From NCBI GenBank assembly GCA_022009815.1, contig CP091725.1, positions 1,798,001 through 1,862,000 of the forward strand: a stretch of 64,000 nucleotides of DNA, in the 5' to 3' direction. The position numbers were made by a program, and so were the translations under genes. This document shows positions 7,986-17,656 of this stretch, one piece after another; position 1 is the stretch's first letter, and each line of letters opens with the position of its first letter. Under the pieces are notes generated by a model. That model worked only from the letters and a program-made list of their open reading frames with translations. It ran no database searches and was not told the origin of the DNA. The DNA comes from Bacteroidales bacterium. Its GTDB lineage: Bacteria; Bacteroidota; Bacteroidia; Bacteroidales; Muribaculaceae.

Positions 7986-10451
7986 ATGAAACCAAATTTT
8001 TTGAAGGGGCTTCTTAGGCGAGTGCTTGTGTTGCTCCGTTACATTTGGCGCGGCTGCGTCAAAATGTGGAATTGGTATCGGCGCACTTACAAGCAGGCGC
8101 GTTGGTATGGAAAAGTGGGTATTGTGTGTGCCACGGTGGTGGTGTCGTTTGTCCTTTATTTGATATTGGTCGACATCAATTTCTTGTGGCTTTTCGGAAA
8201 ATCGCCGAGCTTATATGACATAGCCCATCCCAAACAAGATGAAGCGTCGATTGTCTACAGTGCCGACGGCAAGGTGCTCGGACGTTACTATCGCGAGAAC
8301 CGTATCCCTGTTGAATATGACGAGATTTCGCCAATGCTCATCAACGCGTTGGTGTCTACGGAGGATGAGCGTTTCTATTCCCACCACGGCATAGATTTTC
8401 AGGGTGTGGCGGCTGCGATGAAGGATATGGCTGTGCACCACGAGGCGCGTGGAGCGAGCACGATTACTCAGCAGCTGGTCAAGAATATGTTCCGCACACG
8501 CACGGAGTATTCTACTGGACTCACTGGATTTATACCTGGCGTGCGTCTGTTGGTGATGAAGACGAAGGAATGGGTGACGGCTGTCAAACTGGAGATGTTC
8601 TATACAAAAAAGGAGATTCTGACGATGTATCTCAATACGGTGGATTTCGGCAGCAATGCTTTCGGCATCCGCACGGCGGCGAAGACTTATTTCAACACGA
8701 CGCCGATGCAGCTGAAGACGGAGGAGTCGGCTGTGCTTGTCGGTATGCTGAAGGCCACTACGACCTACAATCCGCGTCTTAATCCGAAGAATTCAAAAAG
8801 CCGTCGCAATGTGGTGTTGAGCAACTTGTTGCGCAAGAAGTTTCTTACGCACGAGGAGTATGACTCGCTGAGCGAGCTGCCGATAGAACTGAAATATACG
8901 CCTGTGAAGCCTACCGACGGCAAGGCACCGTATTTCCGCGACGTGCTTGCCGAGGAGCTGCAGAATGGATGGTGCAAGGACAATGACAAGGATCTCTATG
9001 GCGACGGACTGCGCATCTACACGACTATCGACTCGCGTATGCAGAAGTATGCCGAGGAGGCTGTGATGAAGCACATGCAGCAGGTGCAGCGCAATTTCAA
9101 GTCCGACTGGGGCAATGAGAATCCGTGGCGCGACGAGAACCGCGAGGAGAAGAAGGGATTTATTGAGGACATCGCCAAAAGAACTGACTACTACAAGCAG
9201 TTGTCGGCACGTTATCCCGACGACCCTGATTCGGTGAATTATTATATGAATCTGCCTCACCGCGTGAAGTTGTTTGACTACAATGCTCCCGACCAGGTGC
9301 GCACGGAGATGATGAGTGCGATGGACTCCATCAGGTATATGGTGAAGTTCCTGCATTGCGCATTTGTGGCGATGGAGCCTGAAACGGGCGCTGTCAAGGC
9401 CTGGGTCGGCGATATTGACTATAATCATTGGCAATATGACAAGGTGACCGCTGAGCGTCAGCCGGGATCCACATTCAAACTGTGTGTCTACACAGCCGCG
9501 ATGGAGGCTGGACTCGGCCCGTGCGACGACCGTGTGGACGAGTGGAAGCAGTATGACGCTTTCGACAAAGACGGTAAGCCGACGAAGTGGACTCCGCGCA
9601 ATGCCAACGGATACTATACCGGCGGAGCGATGTCGCTGAAGCACGCGTTCTCAAATTCGATCAACTCGGTGGCTGTCTCGGTGGCGCATGAGGTGGGCTT
9701 GAACCGCGTTGCCGACGTGACTCATAAACTGGGCATCACGTCTCCGATAAAAGAAACTCCGGCAATGCCGCTCGGCACGGAGGATGTCACTCTGCTCGAA
9801 CTGGTCGACGCCTACTGCACGGTGATGAACAAGGGCAGGCACAACGTGCCGGAATTTGTCACCCGCATCGAGGACAAAGACGGCAAGGTGCTTTATGTGG
9901 CTGAACCGAAAAACGAGCAGGCAATCAGCGAGGAGTCGGCTTTCTTGATGCAGCAGATGCTGCTGGCTGGAATGACGGAGCCTGGCGGCACATCGCAAGC
10001 CTTGTGGAGCTACGACATCCATCATTTCGACACAAATTTCGGTGGCAAGACAGGCACTACGTCAAACAACAGTGACGGCTGGTATGTGGGCGTGACGAAA
10101 AACCTTGTTGCCGGATGCTGGTGTGGAGGAGAATACCGCAGCGTGCATTTCCGCAGCGGACGGATGGGGCAGGGTAGCCACACGGCGCTGCCTGCGTTTG
10201 GCTATTTTATGGAGAAAGTGCTGCGCGACCCGCAATTGGCTGCGAAATATCGTGGAAAGATTTCCGACAAGCCGTGGCCCGGTCTGAGGGTCGACGACCG
10301 CCCGTACAATTGCCAGGGCTATGTGGCGCCTTCCGACACTACAGATGTTGACAGTACCGATGTTGAAGACATTGATATGCCCGAGGAAGAAATCGAGCTT
10401 GACAACAACGGCAATGAAATTCCGTCGGAACCGGCACAGGGCAATATTTGA
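7986..10451 (+). CDS. mrcA: class A penicillin-binding protein 1A (transglycosylase/transpeptidase)
   Basis: Bifunctional peptidoglycan synthase anchored in the inner membrane: the GT51 domain polymerises lipid II and the transpeptidase domain crosslinks stem peptides. Of 821 residues, 1-42 are basic and cytoplasmic, and 43-63 form the single membrane anchor. GT51 motifs are EDERFYSHHG (about 126-135) and GASTITQQLVKN (about 156-167). The penicillin-binding domain has SxxK as STFK near 495, SxN in SNSINS, and KTGTT near 688. The C-terminus is an acidic tail rich in Asp and Glu. It stands alone between a promoter with a duplicated upstream segment and a strong hairpin terminator. mrcA is a family-level symbol; pbp1A would be equally fair. 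Confidence 0.95.
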   Translation: MKPNFLKGLLRRVLVLLRYIWRGCVKMWNWYRRTYKQARWYGKVGIVCATVVVSFVLYLILVDINFLWLFGKSPSLYDIAHPKQDEASIVYSADGKVLGRYYRENRIPVEYDEISPMLINALVSTEDERFYSHHGIDFQGVAAAMKDMAVHHEARGASTITQQLVKNMFRTRTEYSTGLTGFIPGVRLLVMKTKEWVTAVKLEMFYTKKEILTMYLNTVDFGSNAFGIRTAAKTYFNTTPMQLKTEESAVLVGMLKATTTYNPRLNPKNSKSRRNVVLSNLLRKKFLTHEEYDSLSELPIELKYTPVKPTDGKAPYFRDVLAEELQNGWCKDNDKDLYGDGLRIYTTIDSRMQKYAEEAVMKHMQQVQRNFKSDWGNENPWRDENREEKKGFIEDIAKRTDYYKQLSARYPDDPDSVNYYMNLPHRVKLFDYNAPDQVRTEMMSAMDSIRYMVKFLHCAFVAMEPETGAVKAWVGDIDYNHWQYDKVTAERQPGSTFKLCVYTAAMEAGLGPCDDRVDEWKQYDAFDKDGKPTKWTPRNANGYYTGGAMSLKHAFSNSINSVAVSVAHEVGLNRVADVTHKLGITSPIKETPAMPLGTEDVTLLELVDAYCTVMNKGRHNVPEFVTRIEDKDGKVLYVAEPKNEQAISEESAFLMQQMLLAGMTEPGGTSQALWSYDIHHFDTNFGGKTGTTSNNSDGWYVGVTKNLVAGCWCGGEYRSVHFRSGRMGQGSHTALPAFGYFMEKVLRDPQLAAKYRGKISDKPWPGLRVDDRPYNCQGYVAPSDTTDVDSTDVEDIDMPEEEIELDNNGNEIPSEPAQGNI

Positions 10452-10466
10452 CGGAACAGAATAAAA

Positions 10467-10506
10467 ACAATAACCGCGGAGGGCATAGGCTTTCCGCGGT
10501 TGTTGT
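10467..10506. terminator. bidirectional terminator between PBP1A and panB
   Basis: The arms at 10467-10480 and 10493-10506 pair over 14 bp (core AACCGCGGA / TCCGCGGTT, one G:U). It sits between two convergent genes and can serve both. Confidence 0.8.
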
Positions 10507-10522
10507 TTGTGAGTGTTGCTGA

Positions 10523-11341
10523 TTAGTATTGTTCCTTCTCGTTGGGGAAATCAGAGGTCTTCACGTCCTCGATGTATTTTGCCACAGCGTCGGTGATGAT
10601 TGTGCCCACATCAGCGTAGCGGCGCAGGAAGCGAGGCGAGAATCCCTTGTTGATGCCGAGCATGTCGTGCATCACGAGCACCTGTCCGTCGACACCGCCT
10701 CCGGCACCGATGCCGATGATAGGAATTTCAAGCATTTCTGCCACTTTTTTTGCCAATGTGGCGGGGATTTTCTCAAGCACGATTGCAAAGCATCCAATCT
10801 CCTGTAGCAGTTTGGCGTCTTCGATAAGTTTGTTTGCCTCAGCTTCTTCGCGGGCACGCACGGTGTATGACCCGAATTTGTTGATTGACTGTGGTGTCAG
10901 TCCGAGGTGACCCATCACTGGAATGCCGGCGCACAGGATGCGCTCAATCGACTCGCGCACTTCGGCGCCGCCCTCGAGCTTCACGCAGTCGGCATGTGTT
11001 TCCTTCATGATGCGGATAGCCGAAGCCAAAGCCTCTTTAGAGTTGCCCTGGTATGTTCCGAAAGGCATGTCTACAACCACGAGCGCGCGGTTCACGCCAC
11101 GCATCACCGACTTGCCGTGATAAATCATCTGGTCGAGCGTCATCGGCAGAGTGGTCACGTTTCCAGCCATCACGTTGCTGGCGGAGTCGCCCACGAGAAT
11201 CACGTCCATTCCAGCCTCGTCGATGAGTTTCGCCATCGAGAAATCGTAGGCTGTAAGCATAGATATTTTTTCTCCGCGCTGCTTCATTTCGAGCAGGCGG
11301 CGAGTAGTCACTTTCCGTTTGTCTTCTGTGTAAGTTGACAT
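10523..11341 (-). CDS. panB: 3-methyl-2-oxobutanoate hydroxymethyltransferase
   Basis: First committed step of pantothenate synthesis: transfers a hydroxymethyl group from methylene-tetrahydrofolate to 2-oxoisovalerate to give ketopantoate. ATG 11341 gives a 272-residue protein starting MSTYTEDKRKVTT; a TTG two codons upstream is less likely. Recognisable family stretches are MLTAYDFSMAKLIDEAGMDVILVGDS, with the metal-binding Asp, then VVDMPFGTY, VKLEGG, VMGHLGLTPQS, and the glycine-rich IIGIGAG near the end. Length is typical (about 265-275). No other pan gene is adjacent. A -7 box TAACTTTG lies at 11373-11380 on the minus strand. Confidence 0.96.
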   Translation of the reverse strand: MSTYTEDKRKVTTRRLLEMKQRGEKISMLTAYDFSMAKLIDEAGMDVILVGDSASNVMAGNVTTLPMTLDQMIYHGKSVMRGVNRALVVVDMPFGTYQGNSKEALASAIRIMKETHADCVKLEGGAEVRESIERILCAGIPVMGHLGLTPQSINKFGSYTVRAREEAEANKLIEDAKLLQEIGCFAIVLEKIPATLAKKVAEMLEIPIIGIGAGGGVDGQVLVMHDMLGINKGFSPRFLRRYADVGTIITDAVAKYIEDVKTSDFPNEKEQY

Positions 11342-11372
11342 AATCAATTGGTTTTTAAATTTAATTCGGCTG

Positions 11373-11451
11373 CAAAGTTACGTCTTTTAAACGACAAAAG
11401 GAAAAAAAGGTGCTGTCCACATCTGAAAATCGCTGAAATGTGCTAAATTTG
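11373..11451. promoter_or_regulatory. divergent promoters for panB (minus) and the DUF805 gene (plus)
   Basis: TAACTTTG reads on the minus strand at 11373-11380, 31 bp before the panB ATG. TAAATTTG reads on the plus strand at 11444-11451, 28 bp before the DUF805 ATG. Neither has a clean TTTG at 19 bp. Confidence 0.5.
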
Positions 11452-11479
11452 CAAATAAAACATAAAAATCTGTGATATT

Positions 11480-11962
11480 ATGATTGTACACGAACAGCTT
11501 TCTTTTCAGGATGCATTGTCGCTTGCCACAAAGCGAATTTTTGAAACAAAGGGACGCTCCCGCCGGTCTGAGTTTTGGTGGGCTATGCTGGTTGCCTATT
11601 TCATATCAAATTTCCTTCCTCCGTTTTGGCTTGTGACCATACCTATATCAATCAGACGGTTGCACGATACGGGACGCAGCGGATGGTGGATGTTTTTCCC
11701 AGTAGTGGCCACAATCATTATTGTCTTAATGTGTGTCTCGGATGTTCTTAGCTTTATGACGATGGATGATTTTGAGGACACCATTACTCCGTTTGTGGTA
11801 TTTGGCAAGTATATATTTTTCTGTGGCATAGTTTCTGTATATCAGATTGTGATGATAATATTCTTTTGCCAGGACAGTGCGGAGGGCGAAAATCGCTACG
11901 GAGCGTCGCCGAAATATGAGGAAGAGCCTCCATGTGTCCCTCTGGAAGAAAGAAAAGAATAA
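11480..11962 (+). CDS. DUF805 family inner-membrane protein
   Basis: Small membrane protein of unknown function, 160 residues. The DUF805 signature is clear: GRSRRSEFWW near residues 27-36, RRLHDTGRSGWW in the middle, and FFCQDS..ENRYG..PKY at the end. Three hydrophobic segments (about residues 36-52, 73-92 and 110-132) suggest integral membrane insertion with a charged C-terminal tail. A paralogue lies at 48,468-48,974. The MmcQ-type gene follows 6 bp after the stop, so the two may be co-transcribed. Confidence 0.85.
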   Translation: MIVHEQLSFQDALSLATKRIFETKGRSRRSEFWWAMLVAYFISNFLPPFWLVTIPISIRRLHDTGRSGWWMFFPVVATIIIVLMCVSDVLSFMTMDDFEDTITPFVVFGKYIFFCGIVSVYQIVMIIFFCQDSAEGENRYGASPKYEEEPPCVPLEERKE

Positions 11963-11968
11963 TGCTTT

Positions 11969-12295
11969 ATGGACATTGAGCAAGTCAGGGAATACGCTTT
12001 GTCTTTGTTTGGTGTGACTGAGGATCAGCCGTTTGGCGAAGACGTTGTCACCTTTCGTGTTGAGGGCAAGATTTTTCTGTGCCTTTGGCTGGGTGGAAGT
12101 CGGCTTGGCATGAATGGTGAGAATCCGCGGTTTGCATGTAAACTGACTCCGGAGAGAAACGAGGCGTTGCGCGAGCAATATGCGGCGGTGACCCCAGCGT
12201 TTCATTGGAACAAGAAGCATTGGAGCGACGTGTATTATGGGCAACTTGCCGCAGAAACTGTAACGGAGTGGATAAAGAGTCGTATGAGCTTATAG
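11969..12295 (+). CDS. MmcQ/YjbR family protein
   Basis: Small cytoplasmic protein of 108 residues with the YjbR (CyaY-like) fold, often described as DNA-binding although the physiological role is not established. The family pattern is visible: an N-terminal helix MDIEQVREYALSLFGVTEDQPFGED, a strand VTFRVEGKIFLCLWL, and the conserved HWNKKHWSDVYYG near the end. It follows the DUF805 gene by 6 bp. Length fits the family (about 110-125). Confidence 0.8.
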   Translation: MDIEQVREYALSLFGVTEDQPFGEDVVTFRVEGKIFLCLWLGGSRLGMNGENPRFACKLTPERNEALREQYAAVTPAFHWNKKHWSDVYYGQLAAETVTEWIKSRMSL

Positions 12296-12349
12296 TCAGC
12301 AAGCTGCCAAAGGCGGTGAGAGCAAAATATCAGTAACATTATATTCAGA

Positions 12350-13384
12350 ATGAAAGCATATACATACATAGAGAAGGGCAAGTTTGCCTTGATTGACAAG
12401 CCTAAACCAGAGCTACAGGAAGCGACAGACGTCATTGTCCGTGTGACTCTCGGCAGCATCTGTTCAAGCGACTTGCATATAAAGCACGGGAGTGTGCCGA
12501 GAGCGGTGCCGGGCATCACTGTCGGCCATGAGATGGTCGGCGTGGTGGAAGAAGTCGGCGCCGACGTGAAAGGCGTGAAGGTAGGCGACCGTGTGACCGT
12601 CAACGTGGAAACCTTCTGCGGTGAGTGCTTCTACTGCAGGCACGGCTATGTCAACAACTGCACATCTCCTCATGGCGGATGGGCTCTCGGTTGTCGTATC
12701 GACGGAGGACAGACGGAATATGTGCGTGTGCCGTTGGCGTCGCAGGGCTTGAACCGCATTCCCGACAGCGTGACCGACGAGCAGGCTCTGTTTGTTGGCG
12801 ATGTGCTTGCCACGGGATTCTGGGCGGCTCGCATAAGTGAGATTACGCCCGACGACACGGTGCTGATTGTCGGTGCCGGACCTACGGGCATCTGCACGTT
12901 GATCTGCGCGATGCTGAAGCGCCCGAAGCGCATCATCGTGTGTGAGCCGTCGGAAGAGCGGCGGGCTTTTGTCAAGGAGCATTATCCCGACGTGCTGCTG
13001 ACCACGCCGGATGCCTGCGAGGAGTTTGTGAAGCAACACAGTGACCATGGCGGCGCCGACAGGGTGCTGGAAGTGGCTGGCGCAAAGGATACGTTCCAGT
13101 TGGCATGGCGCTGTGCGCGGCCTAATGCCATTGTCACGGTCGTGGCGCTTTATGACGCTCCGCAGATTCTTCCGTTGCCCGATATGTATGGCAAGAACCT
13201 GACGTTCAAGACCGGCGGTGTTGACGGTTGCGACTGCGAGGAGGTGCTCAGGCTCATTGAGCAGGGGAAAATCGACACCACTCCGCTTATCACGCATCGC
13301 TTCCCGCTTGACAGAATAGAGGAGGCATACCGTATATTTGAGAACAAGGAAGACGGCGTAATCAAGATTGCCGTCTATAATTGA
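12350..13384 (+). CDS. zinc-dependent medium-chain alcohol dehydrogenase
   Basis: NAD(P)-dependent oxidoreductase of 344 residues, probably acting on small alcohols. The N-terminal GroES-like domain has the catalytic zinc ligands Cys in GSICSSDLH and His-Glu in GHEMVG, and the four structural zinc cysteines in CGECFYCRHGYVNNC. The Rossmann motif is GAGPTG in VLIVGAGPTGICT. The substrate cannot be read from sequence: the Ile/Ser-rich pocket region resembles secondary alcohol and butanediol dehydrogenases, but I would not choose between them. Single gene without an obvious partner. Confidence 0.88.
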   Translation: MKAYTYIEKGKFALIDKPKPELQEATDVIVRVTLGSICSSDLHIKHGSVPRAVPGITVGHEMVGVVEEVGADVKGVKVGDRVTVNVETFCGECFYCRHGYVNNCTSPHGGWALGCRIDGGQTEYVRVPLASQGLNRIPDSVTDEQALFVGDVLATGFWAARISEITPDDTVLIVGAGPTGICTLICAMLKRPKRIIVCEPSEERRAFVKEHYPDVLLTTPDACEEFVKQHSDHGGADRVLEVAGAKDTFQLAWRCARPNAIVTVVALYDAPQILPLPDMYGKNLTFKTGGVDGCDCEEVLRLIEQGKIDTTPLITHRFPLDRIEEAYRIFENKEDGVIKIAVYN

Positions 13385-13436
13385 TACCTTTAAGATTATT
13401 AACCATTGAGTTGCGAATTAAATGATTTCTAACTAA

Positions 13437-15742
13437 ATGAAAAAAACGAACATGAAAAATTTCCTGACATTACTCATCGCTATGCTTTTGCTGCTTCCGA
13501 CGGCCATGCATGGCGCCGACAAGAAGGTTGTAACCTCTATCGACATCACGATTCCGTTGCCCAAAGACGGTATGGGTATCGAGGATGGTGGGCAGATCCA
13601 AATCACCGCAGCCAAGACAGCGTATGGCGACCTGGTTCAGCAAGGCGTTGCGTCGGTCTATGACCTTTTATGGGAAGGCGAGTTCAACAGAAAAAATCCC
13701 GATTCTCCCAAGTTCCAGGCAGGCTATACGTATCGTGCCAGTATGAAACTGATGCTCAACACCCAGGGACCCTACATCCTCAAGTATGCGATGCGCAATG
13801 GCGACTACTATGTCGACGACACTATGCTCAAGATTACCGTCAACGGCGAGCCTGCCAGAGTGCTTGTCGGAAGTCCTTACTTCCCCCGCTGCAGTTTGTG
13901 GTTACCGTGCCTGGCGGCGATGGCGGCAATCTCAAAAAGGAGAATCTGCTCTTTGACTATAATGCAAACAAGGAGAAAAATCGTGCCAGCAATAATGTCT
14001 ATACAAAAGAGACAGCCGATGCATGCTGTGCATCATTCCATCCACATGATGTGGTCTCCATTACTGAGACCCACGACCCGTTGCCAGAGTTTGAAGGACC
14101 GAACCGTGTCTTTCTTACCAAGGTTATCGTAGACACCGGCAACAAGACAGATTACTTAAAGTTTGCCCATGCGATGGACCAGTATATGAGCGGCTATTAC
14201 AACCTCAAGGAGGTGTGGCTCAGCGACAAAGTCAACGCCGTGGAGTTTATGCGCGAACTCGACGAAGGTATGAAGAGCAATCTGTTTCCCAACTATTATC
14301 ATTTCTATGGCCATAGCACCATGTTCCTTGCCGGCGACGCAACTCTGTGTGTGCCAGCCAGTCAGGCTGCTGCCGTCAAAGCGCAGATGGCACGTCACAG
14401 CAAGTTCCCGTGCTACACCGTAAGAACATATACCGGCAACGTGTACGAAGCCCAGAAGGCCGGACTCGGAGCCACCAAGAATCCATGTACAAGGCACAAC
14501 TTTGTGGCACGTCTGCATACAGCCGACCGTGTGATGCAGCACTATACTTGTAAGCAAGACCCTAAAGTGTATTACTCGTGCAGCATCTGCGGGGAGTGTG
14601 AGCGCAATCCGCGCCACACCTTCATGTTCGTCGACAAAGAGGCGGAGAAAAGATACATACCGGGCGTTCATTCATTTACTGCCGACCTTGCTACCGAGCA
14701 GGCCTATGTTGGCACCAATGCCGCGGGCGAGCATGTCTATTGGAAGAGCTGCAAATGGTGTGGCTTGTCTTACAACTATGAGCAGCGCCACCTAACAGAG
14801 AAACACTTCCGTCTGTCGGGCTCTGACGGTACGTTGGCTCTGTATCGCAAACATATGGAGGCAGCGCTCGACATGCGTGAGGACGAGGCAAAACTGAGCA
14901 CTACCGCTCAGCCGGATATGTTTACACTGCCAGCCCGCAGCACTGTGAAGAAGAGCAAGTGGGCAGAAGACGAGGTGACGCGCGCCCTTTGCGACAACCT
15001 TGTCGACGAGCAGCTGCTGGGCAACGACTACACCCTTACCGCCACGCGCCAACAGGTGGCGTCGATAGCCACGCGGCTTATCAAGGAGATGACCGGAAAG
15101 GATGCCAATGAAGGAAAGTTGAACCTCTTTGCCGACATCGCCGGTGGCGACATCGACATGGATGCAGCTGTAACCCGTCAGGAGATGGCAACGCTCATCT
15201 ATCGTGCCATGCGCTATATTGAGAAAAACTCGGAGTATACTTATACCGAATACGACTCCAATCTTGATGCCTATACCGACAGTTAGCAAATCAAACCGTG
15301 GGCGAATGAGCCTATGGCGTTTATGGAGGCTCTGGAGCTTGTCGATCCCGTTACCTCAACCACTCTTGTGCCCGACGGCGCTTGCTCCATCGAGCTGGCG
15401 CTCGCCACTGCCGAGCGCGCCACGATGGCACAGCACACCGGATGGGCGCAGACCGTATCAGATGGTGAAAAGAGTGATTATATCTCTGTTGCCAACAGCC
15501 ACGATGCCCTTGGTTCCTCCAATTCCACATTGGGCTTCTACGAGCGTGTGTGGGTCTATCGTATGAGAAACAACAACGGCAAGATAGAAATCAAGGATAA
15601 ATATACGGGTCAGCATCTCGAGTTCAACAGGAACTATCTGCATCCTGTGCGCTGGCGTGGCAACGGTGTGTCAAACGTTTCACAAAAGGTGAGAAACGTC
15701 CGCAACAAAATCAATAAATGGCAAAAGAAAAACGACAGATAG
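13437..15742 (+). pseudogene. secreted S-layer-homology (SLH) domain protein, broken by a frameshift and a stop
   Basis: Start ATG 13437 gives a signal peptide (hydrophobic FLTLLIAMLLLLPTAMHG). The first frame runs to about 13,885, where five C bases (13883-13887) put the rest one base out of frame; six would restore FPPLQFVVTVPGG. The second frame runs to a TAG at 15284-15286 that falls inside an SLH repeat (AYTDS-stop-QIKPWANEPM), and the same frame then continues to 15742. The repaired product would have about 768 residues: a central region with CSICGEC and SCKWCG, suggestive of a small metal-binding knuckle, and three C-terminal SLH repeats (KWAEDEVTRAL; AAVTRQEMATLIYRAM; WANEPMAFMEAL). 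SLH domains bind the cell wall in Gram-positives and are uncommon in Bacteroidota. The frameshift could be an assembly error; the TAG cannot be explained by a homopolymer. Confidence 0.7.
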
Positions 15743-15756
15743 AGAAAGGGTAGGAC

Positions 15757-15832
15757 GTGATGAGGAAACCACCTCGTCACAGCCAATGTCCAATAACGAG
15801 ATGGCCGCCTTTGTCACTATGACAGAGGCGGC
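15757..15832 (+). terminator. two hairpins after the SLH gene
   Basis: A 9-bp stem (15757-15765 with 15772-15780) is followed by a 13-bp stem (15804-15816 with 15820-15832, core GCCGCCT/AGGCGGC) and then TGTTTGTT. The second looks like the rho-independent terminator of the SLH gene. Confidence 0.6.
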
Positions 15833-15883
15833 TGTTTGTTGGTATGCTCGGCATGAGCATTGCGTTATCCCGAACTCGTGTTT

Positions 15884-17176
15884 TTAATCTTTCAAACAAG
15901 CAAGCGGTATTACTTTGACTCCGTCTGGACGCGTGTAAGCCATACTGCCACCTGTCATGACAATCATTAAGTCGGGTTCGCGCAGCGGCACCTGCTTTTC
16001 TGTCTCATTATGCACTTGAATGAGTCGTTTAATTTCCAAAAGATGTTTGGCTCCTTCTTCTATCTCACGACTGCCAAGTTTACATTCTATAAGGGCGTAG
16101 CGTCCATCGTCGAGATGAAGCACAAGGTCGGCCTCCAGTCCGTAGCGGTCACGATAGTATGACAAATGATTGCCAAAGCCTGGCGTGTAGGCTCGAAGGT
16201 CTCTCGCACACATCTGTTCAAAGATGAAACCAAAGGTCTTGAGCTGAGTCATCAATGCTTCTGGAGAAAGTCCTAAAGCAGCAATTGCAATAGACGGGTC
16301 TACGAAAGCCCGCTTTATACCACTTCGAATTGCTGTTTTACTTCGGACGGCAGGACACCACGCTTCAATATTGTCAATAACAAACAATTTATTGAGGGAG
16401 GTTACATAATCCTCAAACGCACTCATAGAAAGTGAAACTTCCCCAGAGGCTGTTACATCAGCTAACAGAGCTGTGTTTTTTGCCAATGTAGATATGTTAC
16501 GGGCATACGAACGCAATATTGCACGTGTAGTACGCTCATCCCTTTGTACATCATCTACTCTGGAGATATCGTCCCGACAGATGGCATCAACATAATTGCG
16601 TGCAATAAGTAGCTTTGCCTTATCACTCTTCATATTAAGAAATGCTGGCCATCCGCCACGACAAGCAGCATAAATCAAGTCTTCAATCTTCATATCTGAA
16701 GTGATGCCGTCTATGTCCAAGTCTTTATTATCAAACAATTCTTTAAGTGAAATCTTTCCGTTAGACTCTCCTGACTCCCATAGACTCATTGGCAACATCT
16801 TCATTCGTGATATTCTACCCGTACCAGAATGATGAATCTTGCTTCTGTCAACGACAGTAGATCCGGTAAGAATGAACTGTCCTGGAACCTGGCGTTTGTC
16901 CACCATTGTACGCACTGCATCCCAAAGAACAGGAGCATCCTGCCATTCATCTATTAGACGAGGTGTCTCACCCATCAACAACAATGATGGTTTTGAAGCA
17001 GCAGTTGCAGCGTATTCTTCCTGCATCTCTGTGTCCTGCATCTTTATGACACTTTTGCTCAATTGCTCTGCAGTTGTTGTCTTTCCGCACCACTTAGGAC
17101 CCTCTATTAGTACTGCCCCAAAAGCCTCAAGACGCTCTGCCAGTTGAAGGTCTGCAATTCTATGTGAATAACTCAT
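15884..17176 (-). CDS. AAA-family ATPase with DUF4143 domain
   Basis: Predicted P-loop ATPase of 430 residues. The N-terminal AAA_14 part has Walker A as EGPKWCGKTTT, Walker B-like PRLIDEWQDAP, and the sensor stretch FILTGSTV; the C-terminal DUF4143 part has the conserved block YYRDRYGLEADLVLHLDDGRYALIECK, a nuclease-like Glu-x-Lys motif. The family is common and often multi-copy in Bacteroidota; its role is unknown. I choose ATG 17176, because an upstream ATG at 17218 lies ahead of the -7 box at 17204-17211. A second, more distantly similar copy lies at 47,231-48,386. Confidence 0.88.
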   Translation of the reverse strand: MSYSHRIADLQLAERLEAFGAVLIEGPKWCGKTTTAEQLSKSVIKMQDTEMQEEYAATAASKPSLLLMGETPRLIDEWQDAPVLWDAVRTMVDKRQVPGQFILTGSTVVDRSKIHHSGTGRISRMKMLPMSLWESGESNGKISLKELFDNKDLDIDGITSDMKIEDLIYAACRGGWPAFLNMKSDKAKLLIARNYVDAICRDDISRVDDVQRDERTTRAILRSYARNISTLAKNTALLADVTASGEVSLSMSAFEDYVTSLNKLFVIDNIEAWCPAVRSKTAIRSGIKRAFVDPSIAIAALGLSPEALMTQLKTFGFIFEQMCARDLRAYTPGFGNHLSYYRDRYGLEADLVLHLDDGRYALIECKLGSREIEEGAKHLLEIKRLIQVHNETEKQVPLREPDLMIVMTGGSMAYTRPDGVKVIPLACLKD

Positions 17177-17203
17177 ATTGTAACCACGGTTTGATTGTGT
17201 ATG

Positions 17204-17234
17204 CAAAGTTAATGACATTCAGTTGTATATGCAA
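17204..17234 (-). promoter_or_regulatory. promoter of the AAA/DUF4143 gene
   Basis: TAACTTTG at 17204-17211 on the minus strand with TTG at 17232-17234, 20 bp upstream. It decides the start codon in favour of 17176. Confidence 0.65.
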
Positions 17235-17280
17235 GCGAAAACTAATATTTGTGCATATTTAGTGCGATGAATTGTGCCGT

Positions 17281-17320
17281 TTTGTAACTAACTTTTGCGG
17301 TAATTTGTAACTAACTTTTG
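17281..17320. repeat. tandem 17-bp direct repeat
   Basis: TTTGTAACTAACTTTTG occurs at 17281-17297 and again at 17304-17320, each followed by C/T-GGTA, with a period of 23 bp. It is in an otherwise gene-free stretch. Confidence 0.85.
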
Positions 17321-17603
17321 TGGTACACTTTTGCAGCGGTTGAGTACGTGTTTTGCTTATCGTTGCTTGACCAAGGTCAAAATCGGTTGCACATTTACAG
17401 CACGTTCCGAGAGAAGTCAGCAGAGGTCATAGGACCCTGTCTATAGGGAAGGACTGAATCGAGCAGTGCAATAGTAAATCACTGCTACCTTGAGAGTCTT
17501 TTGTAGTCAGATGCCCGAAAAGGAACTCTCTATTCACACGATAGGACGGAATCCGACAATAGAATCGAAGTGACGTGCCTCGAAGGGATGCCTGGAAAAC
17601 GAA
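17321..17603. other. gene-free stretch, possible decayed insertion
   Basis: No reading frame here is convincing on either strand. The plus-strand text around 17411-17450 (CGAGAGAAGTCAGCAGAGGTCAT) reads REKSAEV in one frame, which reminds me of the N-terminal part of group II intron reverse transcriptases, but the frame soon ends and no catalytic RT motif is present. A small stem GCAGTG/CACTGC lies at about 17464-17485. Confidence 0.25.
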
Positions 17604-17637
17604 AGAGGGAGGAAAACGGCTTTGTTTTCCTCCCTCT
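17604..17637 (-). terminator. terminator of the nucleotidase-GH3 operon
   Basis: A perfect 14-bp stem (17604-17617 with 17624-17637, AGAGGGAGGAAAAC and its complement) with a 6-base loop, 19 bp beyond the GH3 gene stop. Confidence 0.8.
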
Positions 17638-17656
17638 CAATTTGTCAGGCGCGTTG

